Shown here piece by piece: positions 54,683 through 62,689 of a DNA stretch of 64,000 nt. The stretch is taken from NCBI RefSeq assembly GCF_003467445.1, contig NZ_QSGS01000009.1, positions 11,334 through 75,333 of the forward strand, read 5' to 3'. This DNA is from Exiguobacterium sp. AM39-5BH (GTDB lineage Bacteria > Bacillota > Bacilli > Exiguobacteriales > Exiguobacteriaceae). The notes below the pieces were generated by a model that saw only the letters and a list, made by a program, of their open reading frames with translations, had not been told where the DNA came from and ran no database searches. Both the position numbers and the translations under genes were made by a program. Each line of letters starts with the position of its first letter. Positions within the stretch are counted from its first letter, which is position 1.

Positions 54683-55428
54683 ATGCCGACACGTACCGAT
54701 TTATTTCAACGCTATAAACAACATATTCTTGAACTGCCCGACCTGGAGGAGACGACACTGAAGAGTGAACCGTTCCTGCTCGAGGAGGACCCGAACAAGC
54801 AACTGACGATTTATTATGCGCCGTTCGAATACATCAACCCGAACGCCAAAGTCGTCATCGCCGGGATTACGCCGGGGCTGTATCAAATGCGGCAATCGTT
54901 CGAGGCCATCCGTGATTTGGCGGACGCGCCCGACGAGGAGGCGCTCCGGGCTGTCAAACAACGGGGCAGCTTTTCCGGACCGATTCGCAAGAACTTGGTG
55001 ACGATGCTCGACGACTTGGATCTACATCACCACCTCGGGATCCGACGACGCTCGACTTGTTCGGCGAGGCGAACCATCTTGTGCAGAATACGGCGGTGTT
55101 GCCATACCCAGTCTTCTATAAAGGGAAGAACTATAACGGGTCGAGCCCGGATATGATAAAGACGGAACTATTCCGTTCATACGTCGAAGGTAGTTTTGCC
55201 GATGAGATGGCGGTTTTGAAGGACGCACTCATCCTGCCAATGGGCATCAACGTCCGTCGGGCCATCGAGACGCTCGTCGACAAGGGCATCATCGCGCCAG
55301 AGCGCGTCGTGAGCGGATTTCCCCATCCATCTGGAGGCAACGGCCACCGGCATCGCATCTTTGCCGAGAACCGTGAATCGATGCAACGTCATATCGCCGA
55401 GCATTTCAAACAGCACCCGCTGAAGTGA
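54683..55428 (+). CDS. uracil-DNA glycosylase superfamily-like protein, interrupted by one missing base
   Basis: About 248 residues when repaired. The first frame reads MPTRTDLFQRYKQHILELPDL...AKVVIAGITPGLYQMRQSFEAIRDL, where GITPG is like the catalytic motif 1 of the superfamily. Near 55040 one C is missing from a C run; the next frame continues TTLDLFGEANHLVQNTAVLPYPVFYKGKNYNG and RVVSGFPHPSGGNGHRH, where HPSGGNGHR fits the DNA-intercalation loop. No known subfamily is obvious. ATG 54683 behind GGAGGGACAATC. Divergent from the MarR gene. Confidence 0.65.
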
Positions 55429-55455
55429 GCCGCCACCGTGCGGTTCTTTTTTTGA
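55428..55455 (+). terminator. terminator after the glycosylase-like gene
   Basis: AGCCGC pairs with GCGGTT around CACCGT, followed by CTTTTTTT. The stem starts next to the stop codon. Confidence 0.75.
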
Positions 55456-55465
55456 AGCACCTCAA

Positions 55466-55494
55466 CTGACAATCTTCCTTTAGTTCGCTAAAAT
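55466..55494 (+). promoter_or_regulatory. promoter of metNPQ
   Basis: CTGACA (55466-55471) and TAAAAT (55489-55494) are 17 bp apart. I see no S-box or T-box between it and metN; the leader is only about 40 nt. Confidence 0.7.
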
Positions 55495-55541
55495 GGGGTA
55501 CGAGGTTGACCCAGTTTTCCCATGAGAGAAAGGAACCATCT

Positions 55542-56288
55542 ATGATCACGTTAACGAATGTCAGCAAACAGTTCGGCCGCGACTTAGCCGTCCGTGACGT
55601 CTCGCTTCACATCGAGCGGGGCGAAGTATATGGCATCATCGGCGCGAGTGGGTCCGGCAAATCGACGTTGCTCCGGCTGATGAACCTGCTCGAGACACCG
55701 GATACCGGACAAGTCACGGTCGATGGGGACGAGTTGACGAGCCTGTCGAGTCGACAGCTGCGCGAGAAGCGACACGTCATCGGCATGATTTTCCAACAGT
55801 TTAATCTCGTCGCGAACAAGACCGTCTATGACAACGTGGCCGCCTCGCTGAAGCTGGCCGGCCGACCGCGGGCGACGCATGAGGCCCGGGTGTTCGAGTG
55901 TCTTCGTTTCGTAGGGCTCGAGTCGTTCAAAGATAAATACCCGGCACAGCTCAGCGGCGGGCAGAAACAGCGCGTCGCCATCGCCCGCGCGCTCGCGAAC
56001 GAACCGCACGTCTTGTTGTGTGATGAGCCGACGTCGTCGCTCGATCCGAACACGACGGCTGAAGTGCTAGGCGTGTTGAAGTCGATTAACGAGCGGCTCG
56101 GCGTTACCATCGTCATCGTGACGCATGAGATGGACGTCATCAAACAAGTTTGCGACCGCGTAACTGTCATGACGGACGGTTCGGTGTATGAGACGATTGA
56201 CGTCATTCCAACTGGTGTGGCAGACATCGACGACAATCCGTCCTGGTTCGTCGACCAACTGAAGAAGGCGGGTGAACCGCATGCCTGA
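55542..56288 (+). CDS. metN: methionine ABC transporter ATP-binding protein, short form
   Basis: ATPase of the MetNPQ importer for D/L-methionine and its sulfoxides. The ABC domain is complete: GASGSGKSTLLRL (Walker A), FQQFNLVANKTVYDN (Q loop), LSGGQKQRVAIARALA (signature), VLLCDEPTSSLDP (Walker B) and IVIVTHEMDV (H switch). At 248 residues it lacks the C-terminal NIL domain of about 90 residues that senses methionine in full-length MetN. ATG 55542 behind GAAAGGAACC; metP overlaps by 8 bp. Confidence 0.92.
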   Translation: MITLTNVSKQFGRDLAVRDVSLHIERGEVYGIIGASGSGKSTLLRLMNLLETPDTGQVTVDGDELTSLSSRQLREKRHVIGMIFQQFNLVANKTVYDNVAASLKLAGRPRATHEARVFECLRFVGLESFKDKYPAQLSGGQKQRVAIARALANEPHVLLCDEPTSSLDPNTTAEVLGVLKSINERLGVTIVIVTHEMDVIKQVCDRVTVMTDGSVYETIDVIPTGVADIDDNPSWFVDQLKKAGEPHA

Positions 56289-56943
56289 GGTACTCCTGCA
56301 ATATCAGACAGAGATTTGGCGTTCGATCGGCGAGACGTTCATCATGGTCGGCGTCTCGATTCTCGCGGCCGTCTTCCTCGGTCTGCCGCTCGGGACGTGG
56401 CTCTATTTGTCACGGAAAGGGCAGCTGTTAGAAAATCGGGCCGTCTTCTCCGTGCTCAACTTGGTCGTCAATATCGTCCGCTCGTTCCCGTTCCTTTTAC
56501 TCGTCGTGTTTTTGATTCCATTTACGCGACTCATCATCGGAACGGCCATTGGGACGGCGGCGGCAACCGTGCCGCTCGCCATCATTGCCATCGCCCATTA
56601 CTCGCGACTCGTCGAGCAGTCACTCCTTGATGTACCGCGCGGCGTTGTCGAGGCGGCCGTGTCGATGGGGGCGTCCATCAAAGACGTCATCTTCAAGTTC
56701 CTGTACGTCGAGGCCCGTTCCGGTCTCGTCCTAGGACTGACGACGTCAATCATTAGCTTCATCTCGTACTCGACCATCATGGGGGTGGTCGGGGGCGGTG
56801 GCATCGGTGACTTTGCCATCCGCTATGGTTATCAACAGTTCAAGACGGAGCTGATGATGTACATGATTCTCATCATGCTCGTCTTCGTCCAGATGATTCA
56901 GTTCACCGGTACAACGGTGGCCCGGCTCATCGACAAACGCTAA
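56281..56943 (+). CDS. metP: methionine ABC transporter permease
   Basis: A 220-residue permease with five transmembrane segments. It has the MetI signature GETFIMVGVSILAAVFLGLPLGTWL, VRSFPFLLLVVFLIPFTRLIIGTAIGTAAATVPLAIIAIAHYSRLVE and the coupling-helix EAAVSMGASIKDVIFKFLYVEARSG (EAA motif). VVGGGGIGDFAIRYGYQ follows. I take ATG 56281; GTG 56272 in frame is also possible. Confidence 0.93.
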   Translation: MPEVLLQYQTEIWRSIGETFIMVGVSILAAVFLGLPLGTWLYLSRKGQLLENRAVFSVLNLVVNIVRSFPFLLLVVFLIPFTRLIIGTAIGTAAATVPLAIIAIAHYSRLVEQSLLDVPRGVVEAAVSMGASIKDVIFKFLYVEARSGLVLGLTTSIISFISYSTIMGVVGGGGIGDFAIRYGYQQFKTELMMYMILIMLVFVQMIQFTGTTVARLIDKR

Positions 56944-56968
56944 TTACCTACAGAAAGAAGGAGAACTT

Positions 56969-57787
56969 ATGAAAAAATTAATGGCGCTTTTCGCCTCACT
57001 CACACTCGTCCTCGCGGCGTGCGGGAACGATACCGAAACGAACACGACGGAAGCCCCGTCAAACGAGCCGCAGACGCTCAAAGTCGCATCGCTCATCCCA
57101 CCGATGACGGATATGCTTGAAATCGCGAAAGAACAACTCGCCGAAGACAACATCGAGCTCGAAATCGTCGTCCTCGGTGACAACGTCCAACCGAACACGG
57201 CGCTCGCGGCGAAAGAAGTCGATGCGAACTTCTTCCAACACGTCCCGTACATGGAAGAGTTCAACCGCAGCAATGATGCTAACCTCGTCCCAATCGAACC
57301 GATTTACTTCGCCAACTACGGTGTCTACTCGAAAGAGTATGACAACATGGACGACATCCCGGAAGGCGCGACGATCGCCATCGCGAACGACGTATCAAAT
57401 ATCGACCGCTCGCTCTCATTGCTCGCCCAACACGATGTGATCAAGCTCGGTGAGAAAAATGGTTCGTATTACACGCAAGCCGATATCACGGAAAACCCGA
57501 AGAACCTCAAGTTCGAGGAAGTCGATTTGCTCATGCTCGCGCGTGCGTATGACGACGTCGACGCGGTCCTCATGACGCCGGCCTATGCGGCGCCACTCGG
57601 CTTGACGCCGAAGAGCGATGCCCTCTTGACGGAAGGTGTCGAGAACGACTTCGCCATCACGCTCGTGGCCCGTGAAGACAACCAAGATGAAGAAGCGATC
57701 CAGAAACTCGGCGAAGCACTCACAAGTGACGAAGTCCGTGCGTTCTTGGAAGAAAATTACGACGAAACGGCGATTCCGGCGTTTTAA
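56969..57787 (+). CDS. metQ: methionine ABC transporter substrate-binding lipoprotein
   Basis: A 272-residue lipoprotein of the NlpA/MetQ family. The signal ends LTLVLAACGN with lipid-bearing Cys. The mature part shows KVASLIPPMTDMLEIAKEQL, VDANFFQHVPYMEEFN (aromatic ligand cage), YGVYSKEYDNMDDIPEGATIAIANDVSNIDRSLSLLA and NDFAITLVAREDNQD. One Thr/Glu-rich linker follows the lipobox. ATG behind AAGAAGGAGAACTT. Confidence 0.94.
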   Translation: MKKLMALFASLTLVLAACGNDTETNTTEAPSNEPQTLKVASLIPPMTDMLEIAKEQLAEDNIELEIVVLGDNVQPNTALAAKEVDANFFQHVPYMEEFNRSNDANLVPIEPIYFANYGVYSKEYDNMDDIPEGATIAIANDVSNIDRSLSLLAQHDVIKLGEKNGSYYTQADITENPKNLKFEEVDLLMLARAYDDVDAVLMTPAYAAPLGLTPKSDALLTEGVENDFAITLVAREDNQDEEAIQKLGEALTSDEVRAFLEENYDETAIPAF

Positions 57788-57792
57788 CGAGA

Positions 57793-57826
57793 AAAGATTG
57801 AGCCCAGACGGCTCAATCTTTTTTTA
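57793..57826. terminator. bidirectional terminator after metQ
   Basis: AAGATTGAGCC (57794-57804) pairs with GGCTCAATCTT (57810-57820), with A and T runs for both convergent genes. Confidence 0.93.
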
Positions 57827-58660
57827 GTATTCCTCGTATTCTCTCGGGTCTTGGTTGTCGATGCGACCATCTGGCTTTGTCAGCGCGTTAAGTGTCTCCA
57901 TCTCGTCGTCCGTCAATTCGAAGTTGAAGACATCGAGATTCTCTTTTTGATGCAACTCGCTCGATGAACGCGGGAGCGGGATGACACCGAGCTGGACGTG
58001 CCAACGCAGAATGACTTGGGACACGGTCTTGCCTTTCTGTCTTGCTAGTTCCGCGATCGTCTCGTCATGCGTGACAGTCCGGGCTCGGCTCAACGGACTC
58101 CATGCCTCAGTGATGATGCCGCGCTCTTTGTCAGCCTGACGCTGTTCCACTTGGGAGAAGTATGGGTGGAGCTCGATTTGGTTGATGACCGGTGTCTCAC
58201 CCGTCTCCTCAATCAAACGGTCGAGGTGCTCAGGCATAAAGTTCGAGACGCCGATGGAGCGGATCCACCCGTTCTCTTTCGCCTGGATGAGTGCGCGCCA
58301 CGCCTCCACGTATTTGTCTTGTTTCGGGTTCGGCCAATGCAACAGGAACAAGTCCCAATAGTCGAGGTTCGCCCGGTAGAGCGACTCACGAATCATCTCG
58401 AGCGCATCGTCGTAGTCGAAGTATTGGGCGCGAAGCTTCGACGTCAAGAACAGTTGCTCGCGCGGGATGCCGGATTGCCGGACGGCCTCGCCGACCGTTC
58501 CTTCATTGTCATAGCGAATTGCCGAATCGATGAGACGATAGCCGTTGCGGATAGCGCTCGTGATGGCGTCGACGCCCGGTTCACCTCGTAAATAAACGGT
58601 GCCGAGCCCGATTGCCGGAATCTCGTAGCCGTCATGTAGTTTGATGGTTGGGATGTTCAT
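57824..58660 (-). CDS. aldo/keto reductase
   Basis: A 278-residue NADPH-dependent reductase of the AKR superfamily, close to the diketogulonate/methylglyoxal reductase-like group. It starts MNIPTIKLHDGYEIPAIGLGTVYL. The tetrad is visible as Asp in RLIDSAIRYDNE (with Tyr), Lys in FLTSKL, and His in LLHWPN. SIGVSNFMPEHLDRLIEETGETPVINQIELHPYF and VIPLPRSSSELHQKENLDVFNFELTDDEM are typical. ATG 58660 behind GAGGAGGCATTTC. Confidence 0.92.
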   Translation of the reverse strand: MNIPTIKLHDGYEIPAIGLGTVYLRGEPGVDAITSAIRNGYRLIDSAIRYDNEGTVGEAVRQSGIPREQLFLTSKLRAQYFDYDDALEMIRESLYRANLDYWDLFLLHWPNPKQDKYVEAWRALIQAKENGWIRSIGVSNFMPEHLDRLIEETGETPVINQIELHPYFSQVEQRQADKERGIITEAWSPLSRARTVTHDETIAELARQKGKTVSQVILRWHVQLGVIPLPRSSSELHQKENLDVFNFELTDDEMETLNALTKPDGRIDNQDPREYEEY

Positions 58661-58796
58661 GAAATGCCTCCTCATTCAAAATCCGTTCTCTTGTCCGATA
58701 TTCCACTTTCCCGGGGAATCAAACGTTTGAATCGGTCGGAGTTAATTAAAATGGAGTTGCCTATTTTTTTGGGATAATCGGCATGAGGTGATGGGG

Positions 58797-59057
58797 ATGA
58801 AGTGGTGGTGGATGTTCGGGATATTGGCCATTGGAGGAATGATGTTCGTCAATGAGGCTTGGTATGGAAACTCGGCGGCGTTTGGAACGGCGACCAGTAT
58901 GATTATCGTAGCGTTGATTGGCCTAAAGAGTTTAGAAAACCGATATCGGATAAGAATGGGAGTCATCTTTTCATTATTGATTGCTGGAGCGATTTACTTT
59001 GGGTTGCCGAGTTATTCAGTCGCCGAGGCGGAACATACTTTGAAACATTCACACTGA
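58797..59057 (+). CDS. small membrane protein, function unknown
   Basis: An 86-residue hydrophobic protein with three likely transmembrane helices (about 3-20, 27-43, 54-73) and a histidine-containing tail (AEAEHTLKHSH). I do not recognise it. The most likely start is ATG 58797 behind GAGGTGATGGGG; ATG 58791 and GTG 58788 are in frame. It is the last gene with core-like base composition before the AT-rich island. Confidence 0.5.
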   Translation: MKWWWMFGILAIGGMMFVNEAWYGNSAAFGTATSMIIVALIGLKSLENRYRIRMGVIFSLLIAGAIYFGLPSYSVAEAEHTLKHSH

Positions 59058-59621
59058 TACGGAACAAAGCCCGAAAACACGCGATCTTACGCGCTTTTGA
59101 TTTAGAGTTGGTGTTTGTTTGGTGTTTAAAGATAATAAACGAAAATTAATGATGAAATACAAAACGGCCCTTTTTACACTTTCTGTTAGTGTTTGGATGA
59201 GCACCATTTTTTTATTATAGCTTGGAGGGTTTCGTTAAATAGTTGAGTTATTCACACATTCGCGACAAAATGTTAAACAAAACTACCTGTTTAGGTGATT
59301 AGGATGATAGCTGTTTGTTAAACAAACTATTTGAGCCTATGGCGGATATTCCAAAAAAAACCGGTAACTGGATCATGTTGTTCCATAATCTTCATTAGCT
59401 TTTGTTTAGTAATTGGAGCAAATTCTGAGTAACGCCAATGGATAATGTGAAAGAGTACACTTAAACTAACTACTTTTCTAAAGCCTGCTGAATAAAGAAT
59501 GTACAATATAATGAATTTTTGTGATTGTATGTCGATGTTCGATAATATATAAGAGTTATTCCGTAAAACAGTTGGTTTTGTTTTGCTGTTCTTTTATAAT
59601 TTTTCACTTTTACAATAGAAC
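59058..59621. other. AT-rich gap at the island's left edge
   Basis: No complete gene is visible. A 7-1-7 inverted repeat, GTTTGTTAAACAAAC (59313-59327), is partly repeated at 59271 (TGTTAAACAAAACT). On the minus strand, 59593-59327 is open for 88 codons without a start codon and looks protein-like (SVLFHIIHWRYSEFAPITKQ near its end), so a decayed gene is possible. I recognise no family. Confidence 0.3.
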
Positions 59622-59663
59622 TTGATTCGAATCAATTTTTATTTCATAGAAACATCCTAGACT
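59622..59663 (+). promoter_or_regulatory. FNR-type activator site and promoter of the P-type ATPase gene
   Basis: TTGATTCGAATCAA (59622-59635) is a perfect TTGAT-N4-ATCAA FNR site, centred at 59628.5. TAGACT (59658-59663) lies 29.5 bp from the centre, exactly where the -10 sits in class II FNR promoters (site at -41.5). There is no good -35, as expected for an activated promoter. Confidence 0.8.
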
Positions 59664-59713
59664 AGAGTCATCAACAAGGAATACAAATGAAAATGAAATT
59701 GGAGGGAATCAAC

Positions 59714-61567
59714 ATGCAAAGATATATATTAAGTAAAAAGAATTCCATTACACTGATCAGTGCAATTTTGATTGCACTTGCATTCTTCGGACGATTTTCC
59801 TTAGACAACATGGCCATTTTCAATTGGTCGCTCATCATTGCATCCATTCTTGGTGTGGCGCCGATTGCAATCCAAGCCTATCAGGCATTAAAAGTAAAAG
59901 TTGTCAGTATTGATGTTTTAGTTACCATTGCAGTTATTGGAGCAGTATTGATTCAAAATTATGAGGAATCAGCCATCGTTACTTTCTTATTCTTATTTGG
60001 TTCTTACTTGGAGCAGCGTACCTTGAACAAAACACGTTCTGCCATTAAAGAATTAACAGAGCTGGCACCAGAAAGTGCTTTAAAGCAAATGGAAAACGGA
60101 GAATTTGAAGAAGTAGATGTCGATGATGTAGACGAAGGTGATATTTTATTAGTTAAAACGGGTGCAAAAGTTCCGGTAGATGGAACAGTGTTAACTGGTG
60201 AAGGTCACATTAATGAAGCAAGTATTACTGGAGAATCTCTACCTGTAAGTAAAAAGGTTGATTCTGAAGTATTTGCAGGATCTATCTTAGAAAATGGAAC
60301 GATCCAAATTCGAGCTGATCGTGTTGGAGAAGATACAACATTTGGTAGAATTATCGAATTAGTGGAAGAGGCACAGGATTCCAAATCAGAAGCAGAACGT
60401 TTCATTGACCGATTCTCAAAATACTATACACCAGCTGTGTTAGTCCTTGGTTTTATTGTTTGGTTTTTCTCAAAAGATATTGAACTAGCTATCACGATTC
60501 TTGTTTTAGGATGTCCAGGTGCATTAGTTATCGGGGTTCCTGTATCCAACGTTGCCGGTATCGGAAACGGTGCACGTAATGGTGTCCTCTTAAAAGGTAG
60601 TGAAGTTATCAATGACTTTAGCAGAGTAGATACTATCGTTTTTGATAAAACAGGAACATTGACAGTAGGAAACCCTGAAGTTGCCGAAAAAGAATTTTAC
60701 GGAAAAAATACTGAAGAGGTTCTAGGATATTTAGCAAGTGTGGAGCGTGAATCGGACCACCCACTAGCGAAAGCTGTCCTACAGGATATTGGCGAGATAA
60801 CTTTCTCTACTGTTGAAGAAACCGAAGTCGTTAAAGGTGGCGGAATTGTAGCAAAAATAGGTGTTCATCATATAGCCGTTGGTAACGTAGCTTTAATGGA
60901 AAAGAAAAATGTGAAATTAAGCGAAAAAGCTAAAAAAGACGTCGAACGCTTTGAGAAAAATGGGAATTCTCTTGTGTTAACTGCGGTCGACGGAGAATTA
61001 AACGTTCTGATGGGTATTCGGGATCAAATCCGCCCAGGTGTTAAAAAAGATCTTCAAAAACTGAAAAAACTAGGGGTCAAAAACCTTGTCGTTCTTTCTG
61101 GGGACAACCAAGGAACCGTAGATTTAGTTGCTCGAGAACTTGGGTTAACAGAAGCACATGGTCATATGCTACCGGAAGGAAAATCTGCTTATATCGAAAA
61201 AATGCAAGCAGAAGGCGGGATCATTGCCTTTGTCGGTGACGGAGTGAATGATAGTCCTTCACTAGCCTTAGCAGATATCGGAATTGCCATGGGAAGTGGA
61301 ACAGATGTTGCAATCGAAACATCAGATGTTGTTTTAATGAATTCTGACTTTAGTCGTTTACCACACGCATTAGGCTTAACAAAATCAACTTCAAGAAACA
61401 TGAAACAGAACATTACCATAGCAGTTGGTGTGGTATTAGTCTTACTTGCCAGCCTACTATTTGGTGAATGGATGAATATGTCAATCGGGATGTTGGTTCA
61501 CGAAGCAAGTATCTTAGTAGTCATCTTGAATGGTATGAGATTGCTTCGATACCGTTTGAGAGAATAA
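59714..61567 (+). CDS. heavy-metal P1B-type ATPase with CPG motif
   Basis: A 617-residue metal-exporting ATPase. It has about eight transmembrane helices and lacks any N-terminal metal-binding domain. Seen: SITGESLPV (172-175), the membrane ion motif LGCPGALVIGVPVSN (C267-P268-G269, where most members have CPC or SPC), phosphorylated Asp D311 in DKTGTLT, the P1B-specific HP (349-350), GDGVND (508-513), and MLVHEASILVVILNGMRLL in the last helix. The metal is uncertain. ATG 59714 behind TTGGAGGGAATCAAC. AT-rich and FNR-controlled, it heads the island. Confidence 0.92.
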   Translation: MQRYILSKKNSITLISAILIALAFFGRFSLDNMAIFNWSLIIASILGVAPIAIQAYQALKVKVVSIDVLVTIAVIGAVLIQNYEESAIVTFLFLFGSYLEQRTLNKTRSAIKELTELAPESALKQMENGEFEEVDVDDVDEGDILLVKTGAKVPVDGTVLTGEGHINEASITGESLPVSKKVDSEVFAGSILENGTIQIRADRVGEDTTFGRIIELVEEAQDSKSEAERFIDRFSKYYTPAVLVLGFIVWFFSKDIELAITILVLGCPGALVIGVPVSNVAGIGNGARNGVLLKGSEVINDFSRVDTIVFDKTGTLTVGNPEVAEKEFYGKNTEEVLGYLASVERESDHPLAKAVLQDIGEITFSTVEETEVVKGGGIVAKIGVHHIAVGNVALMEKKNVKLSEKAKKDVERFEKNGNSLVLTAVDGELNVLMGIRDQIRPGVKKDLQKLKKLGVKNLVVLSGDNQGTVDLVARELGLTEAHGHMLPEGKSAYIEKMQAEGGIIAFVGDGVNDSPSLALADIGIAMGSGTDVAIETSDVVLMNSDFSRLPHALGLTKSTSRNMKQNITIAVGVVLVLLASLLFGEWMNMSIGMLVHEASILVVILNGMRLLRYRLRE

Positions 61568-61653
61568 TTTTAATAGAAAGCAGTCTTGATGAATGATAAA
61601 GGGGAAGTATTCAGGTAGGAAGAACAAAATACTCCCCTACTTTTTCTTAAAAC

Positions 61654-61695
61654 TTGATTTGCATCAAATTCATTTCGTTGAACCTGAACTATACT
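61654..61695 (+). promoter_or_regulatory. FNR-type activator site and promoter of the HMA operon
   Basis: TTGATTTGCATCAA (61654-61667) is TTGAT-N4-ATCAA, centred at 61660.5. TATACT (61690-61695) begins exactly 29.5 bp after the centre, again class II geometry. The leader to the HMA gene is about 58 nt. Confidence 0.85.
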
Positions 61696-61759
61696 TAAAT
61701 TGTAAAGAAGAAGAGGGAAAACAAAAAAATAAAAGATAAGATGAAAGGAGAAATAATTC

Positions 61760-61993
61760 ATGCAAAAAGCAGTTATTCAATTAGAAACATTATCTTGTCC
61801 ATCTTGTATGCAAAAGATTGAAAATGCGGTGAAAGGATTAAACGGGGTTAATCATGATAGCTTAAAAGTATTATTTAATGCCAGTAAAGTAAAAGTAGAT
61901 TTTGATTCAGAAACGATCACCATTAACGACATCGAAAAAGCCATTGAAGATTTAGGATATCCAGTCGTCAAATCAAAAGTAAAATCGGCCTAA
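61760..61993 (+). CDS. stand-alone HMA-domain metal chaperone, copy 1
   Basis: A 77-residue heavy-metal-associated domain. It reads MQKAVIQLETLSCPSCMQKIENAVKGLNGV..., with the metal-binding CPSC loop at 13-16 (family pattern MxCxxC, here LSCPSC). KVKVDFDSETITINDIEKAIEDLGY follows, the usual second half. It probably hands metal to the ATPase, which lacks its own HMA domain. ATG behind GAAAGGAGAAATAATTC. Confidence 0.93.
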   Translation: MQKAVIQLETLSCPSCMQKIENAVKGLNGVNHDSLKVLFNASKVKVDFDSETITINDIEKAIEDLGYPVVKSKVKSA

Positions 61994-62026
61994 GACCAAA
62001 AAACCACAAGAAAGAGGGAACGAATA

Positions 62027-62326
62027 ATGTCTGAACAGACATTTAACGAAGTAATAACAAACCATTTTGAAAAGCTGGATTTATACACCACTGCAATTAC
62101 ACGGGCCCATGGTAAGAATCACCCAGAAGCCTTTGAAGTACGTGAATTGTTTGAAACAATTAGTGGAAAAGTAAAAGACGCAGGTACGAACAAACCTGAC
62201 TTAGATGCTGAATTTGCTCAATTACGAAAAATCACAGACAACTACACCATTCCTGGAGATGTATGTGAAACGTATGGAGGCACATTCGAGATGTTATCAG
62301 AAGTAGATAAAGCATATCAGGCTTAA
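62027..62326 (+). CDS. small hemerythrin/Ric-like protein
   Basis: A 99-residue all-helical protein. ITRAHGKNHPEAFEVRELFETISGKVKD (H28, H32) resembles the histidine-bearing helix of Ric/ScdA/YtfE di-iron proteins, which repair iron-sulfur clusters after nitrosative or oxidative damage. LRKITDNYTIPGDVCETYGGTFEML matches their NYT-P-D-C-TY segment. It is much shorter than ScdA and lacks the full ligand set, so it may bind iron differently or act with a partner. It lies between the two HMA genes, in one operon. Confidence 0.7.
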   Translation: MSEQTFNEVITNHFEKLDLYTTAITRAHGKNHPEAFEVRELFETISGKVKDAGTNKPDLDAEFAQLRKITDNYTIPGDVCETYGGTFEMLSEVDKAYQA

Positions 62327-62391
62327 AGTAACTCAAAAACAAAAGAATAGATTGGTTTACGGTCGTTAAAAAATGAAGGGGGAAATGATTT

Positions 62392-62625
62392 ATGCAAAAA
62401 GCAACGATTCAATTAGAAACCTTATCTTGCCCATCTTGTCTCCAAAAGATTGAAAATGCGGTGAAAGGAATAAACGGTGTGAATCAAGATAGCTTGAAAG
62501 TAATGTTCAATGCAAGTAAAGTAAAAGTAGATTTTGATTCAGAAGCAGTCGCTATTAACGATATCGAAAAGGCAATTGAAGACTTAGGATATCCTGTTGT
62601 CAAATCAAAGGTAAAACCTGCTTAA
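62392..62625 (+). CDS. stand-alone HMA-domain metal chaperone, copy 2
   Basis: A 77-residue protein differing from copy 1 at only 9 positions (about 88% identity), with the same CPSC loop. The upstream ribosome binding site (GAAGGGGGAAATGATTT) is also similar to that of copy 1, which points to a recent duplication. A terminator follows. Both copies are likely driven by the FNR-type promoter at 61.65 kb. Confidence 0.92.
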   Translation: MQKATIQLETLSCPSCLQKIENAVKGINGVNQDSLKVMFNASKVKVDFDSEAVAINDIEKAIEDLGYPVVKSKVKPA

Positions 62626-62642
62626 TCGAGTGAATAGAAAGG

Positions 62643-62670
62643 AAGCCTAGGATGCCCTCTTAGGCTTTTT
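62643..62670 (+). terminator. terminator after the HMA operon
   Basis: AAGCCTA (62643-62649) pairs with TAGGCTT (62661-62667), then Ts. It lies between the operon and the regulator gene, so the regulator may depend on read-through or an unseen promoter. Confidence 0.75.
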
Positions 62671-62689
62671 ATAAAAGGAAGAGGTTATT

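Noticed and set aside
55429..55541. SAM (S-box) or T-box riboswitch before metNPQ
   Set aside because: The leader between the -10 and metN is only about 40 nt and lacks the conserved core of either element.
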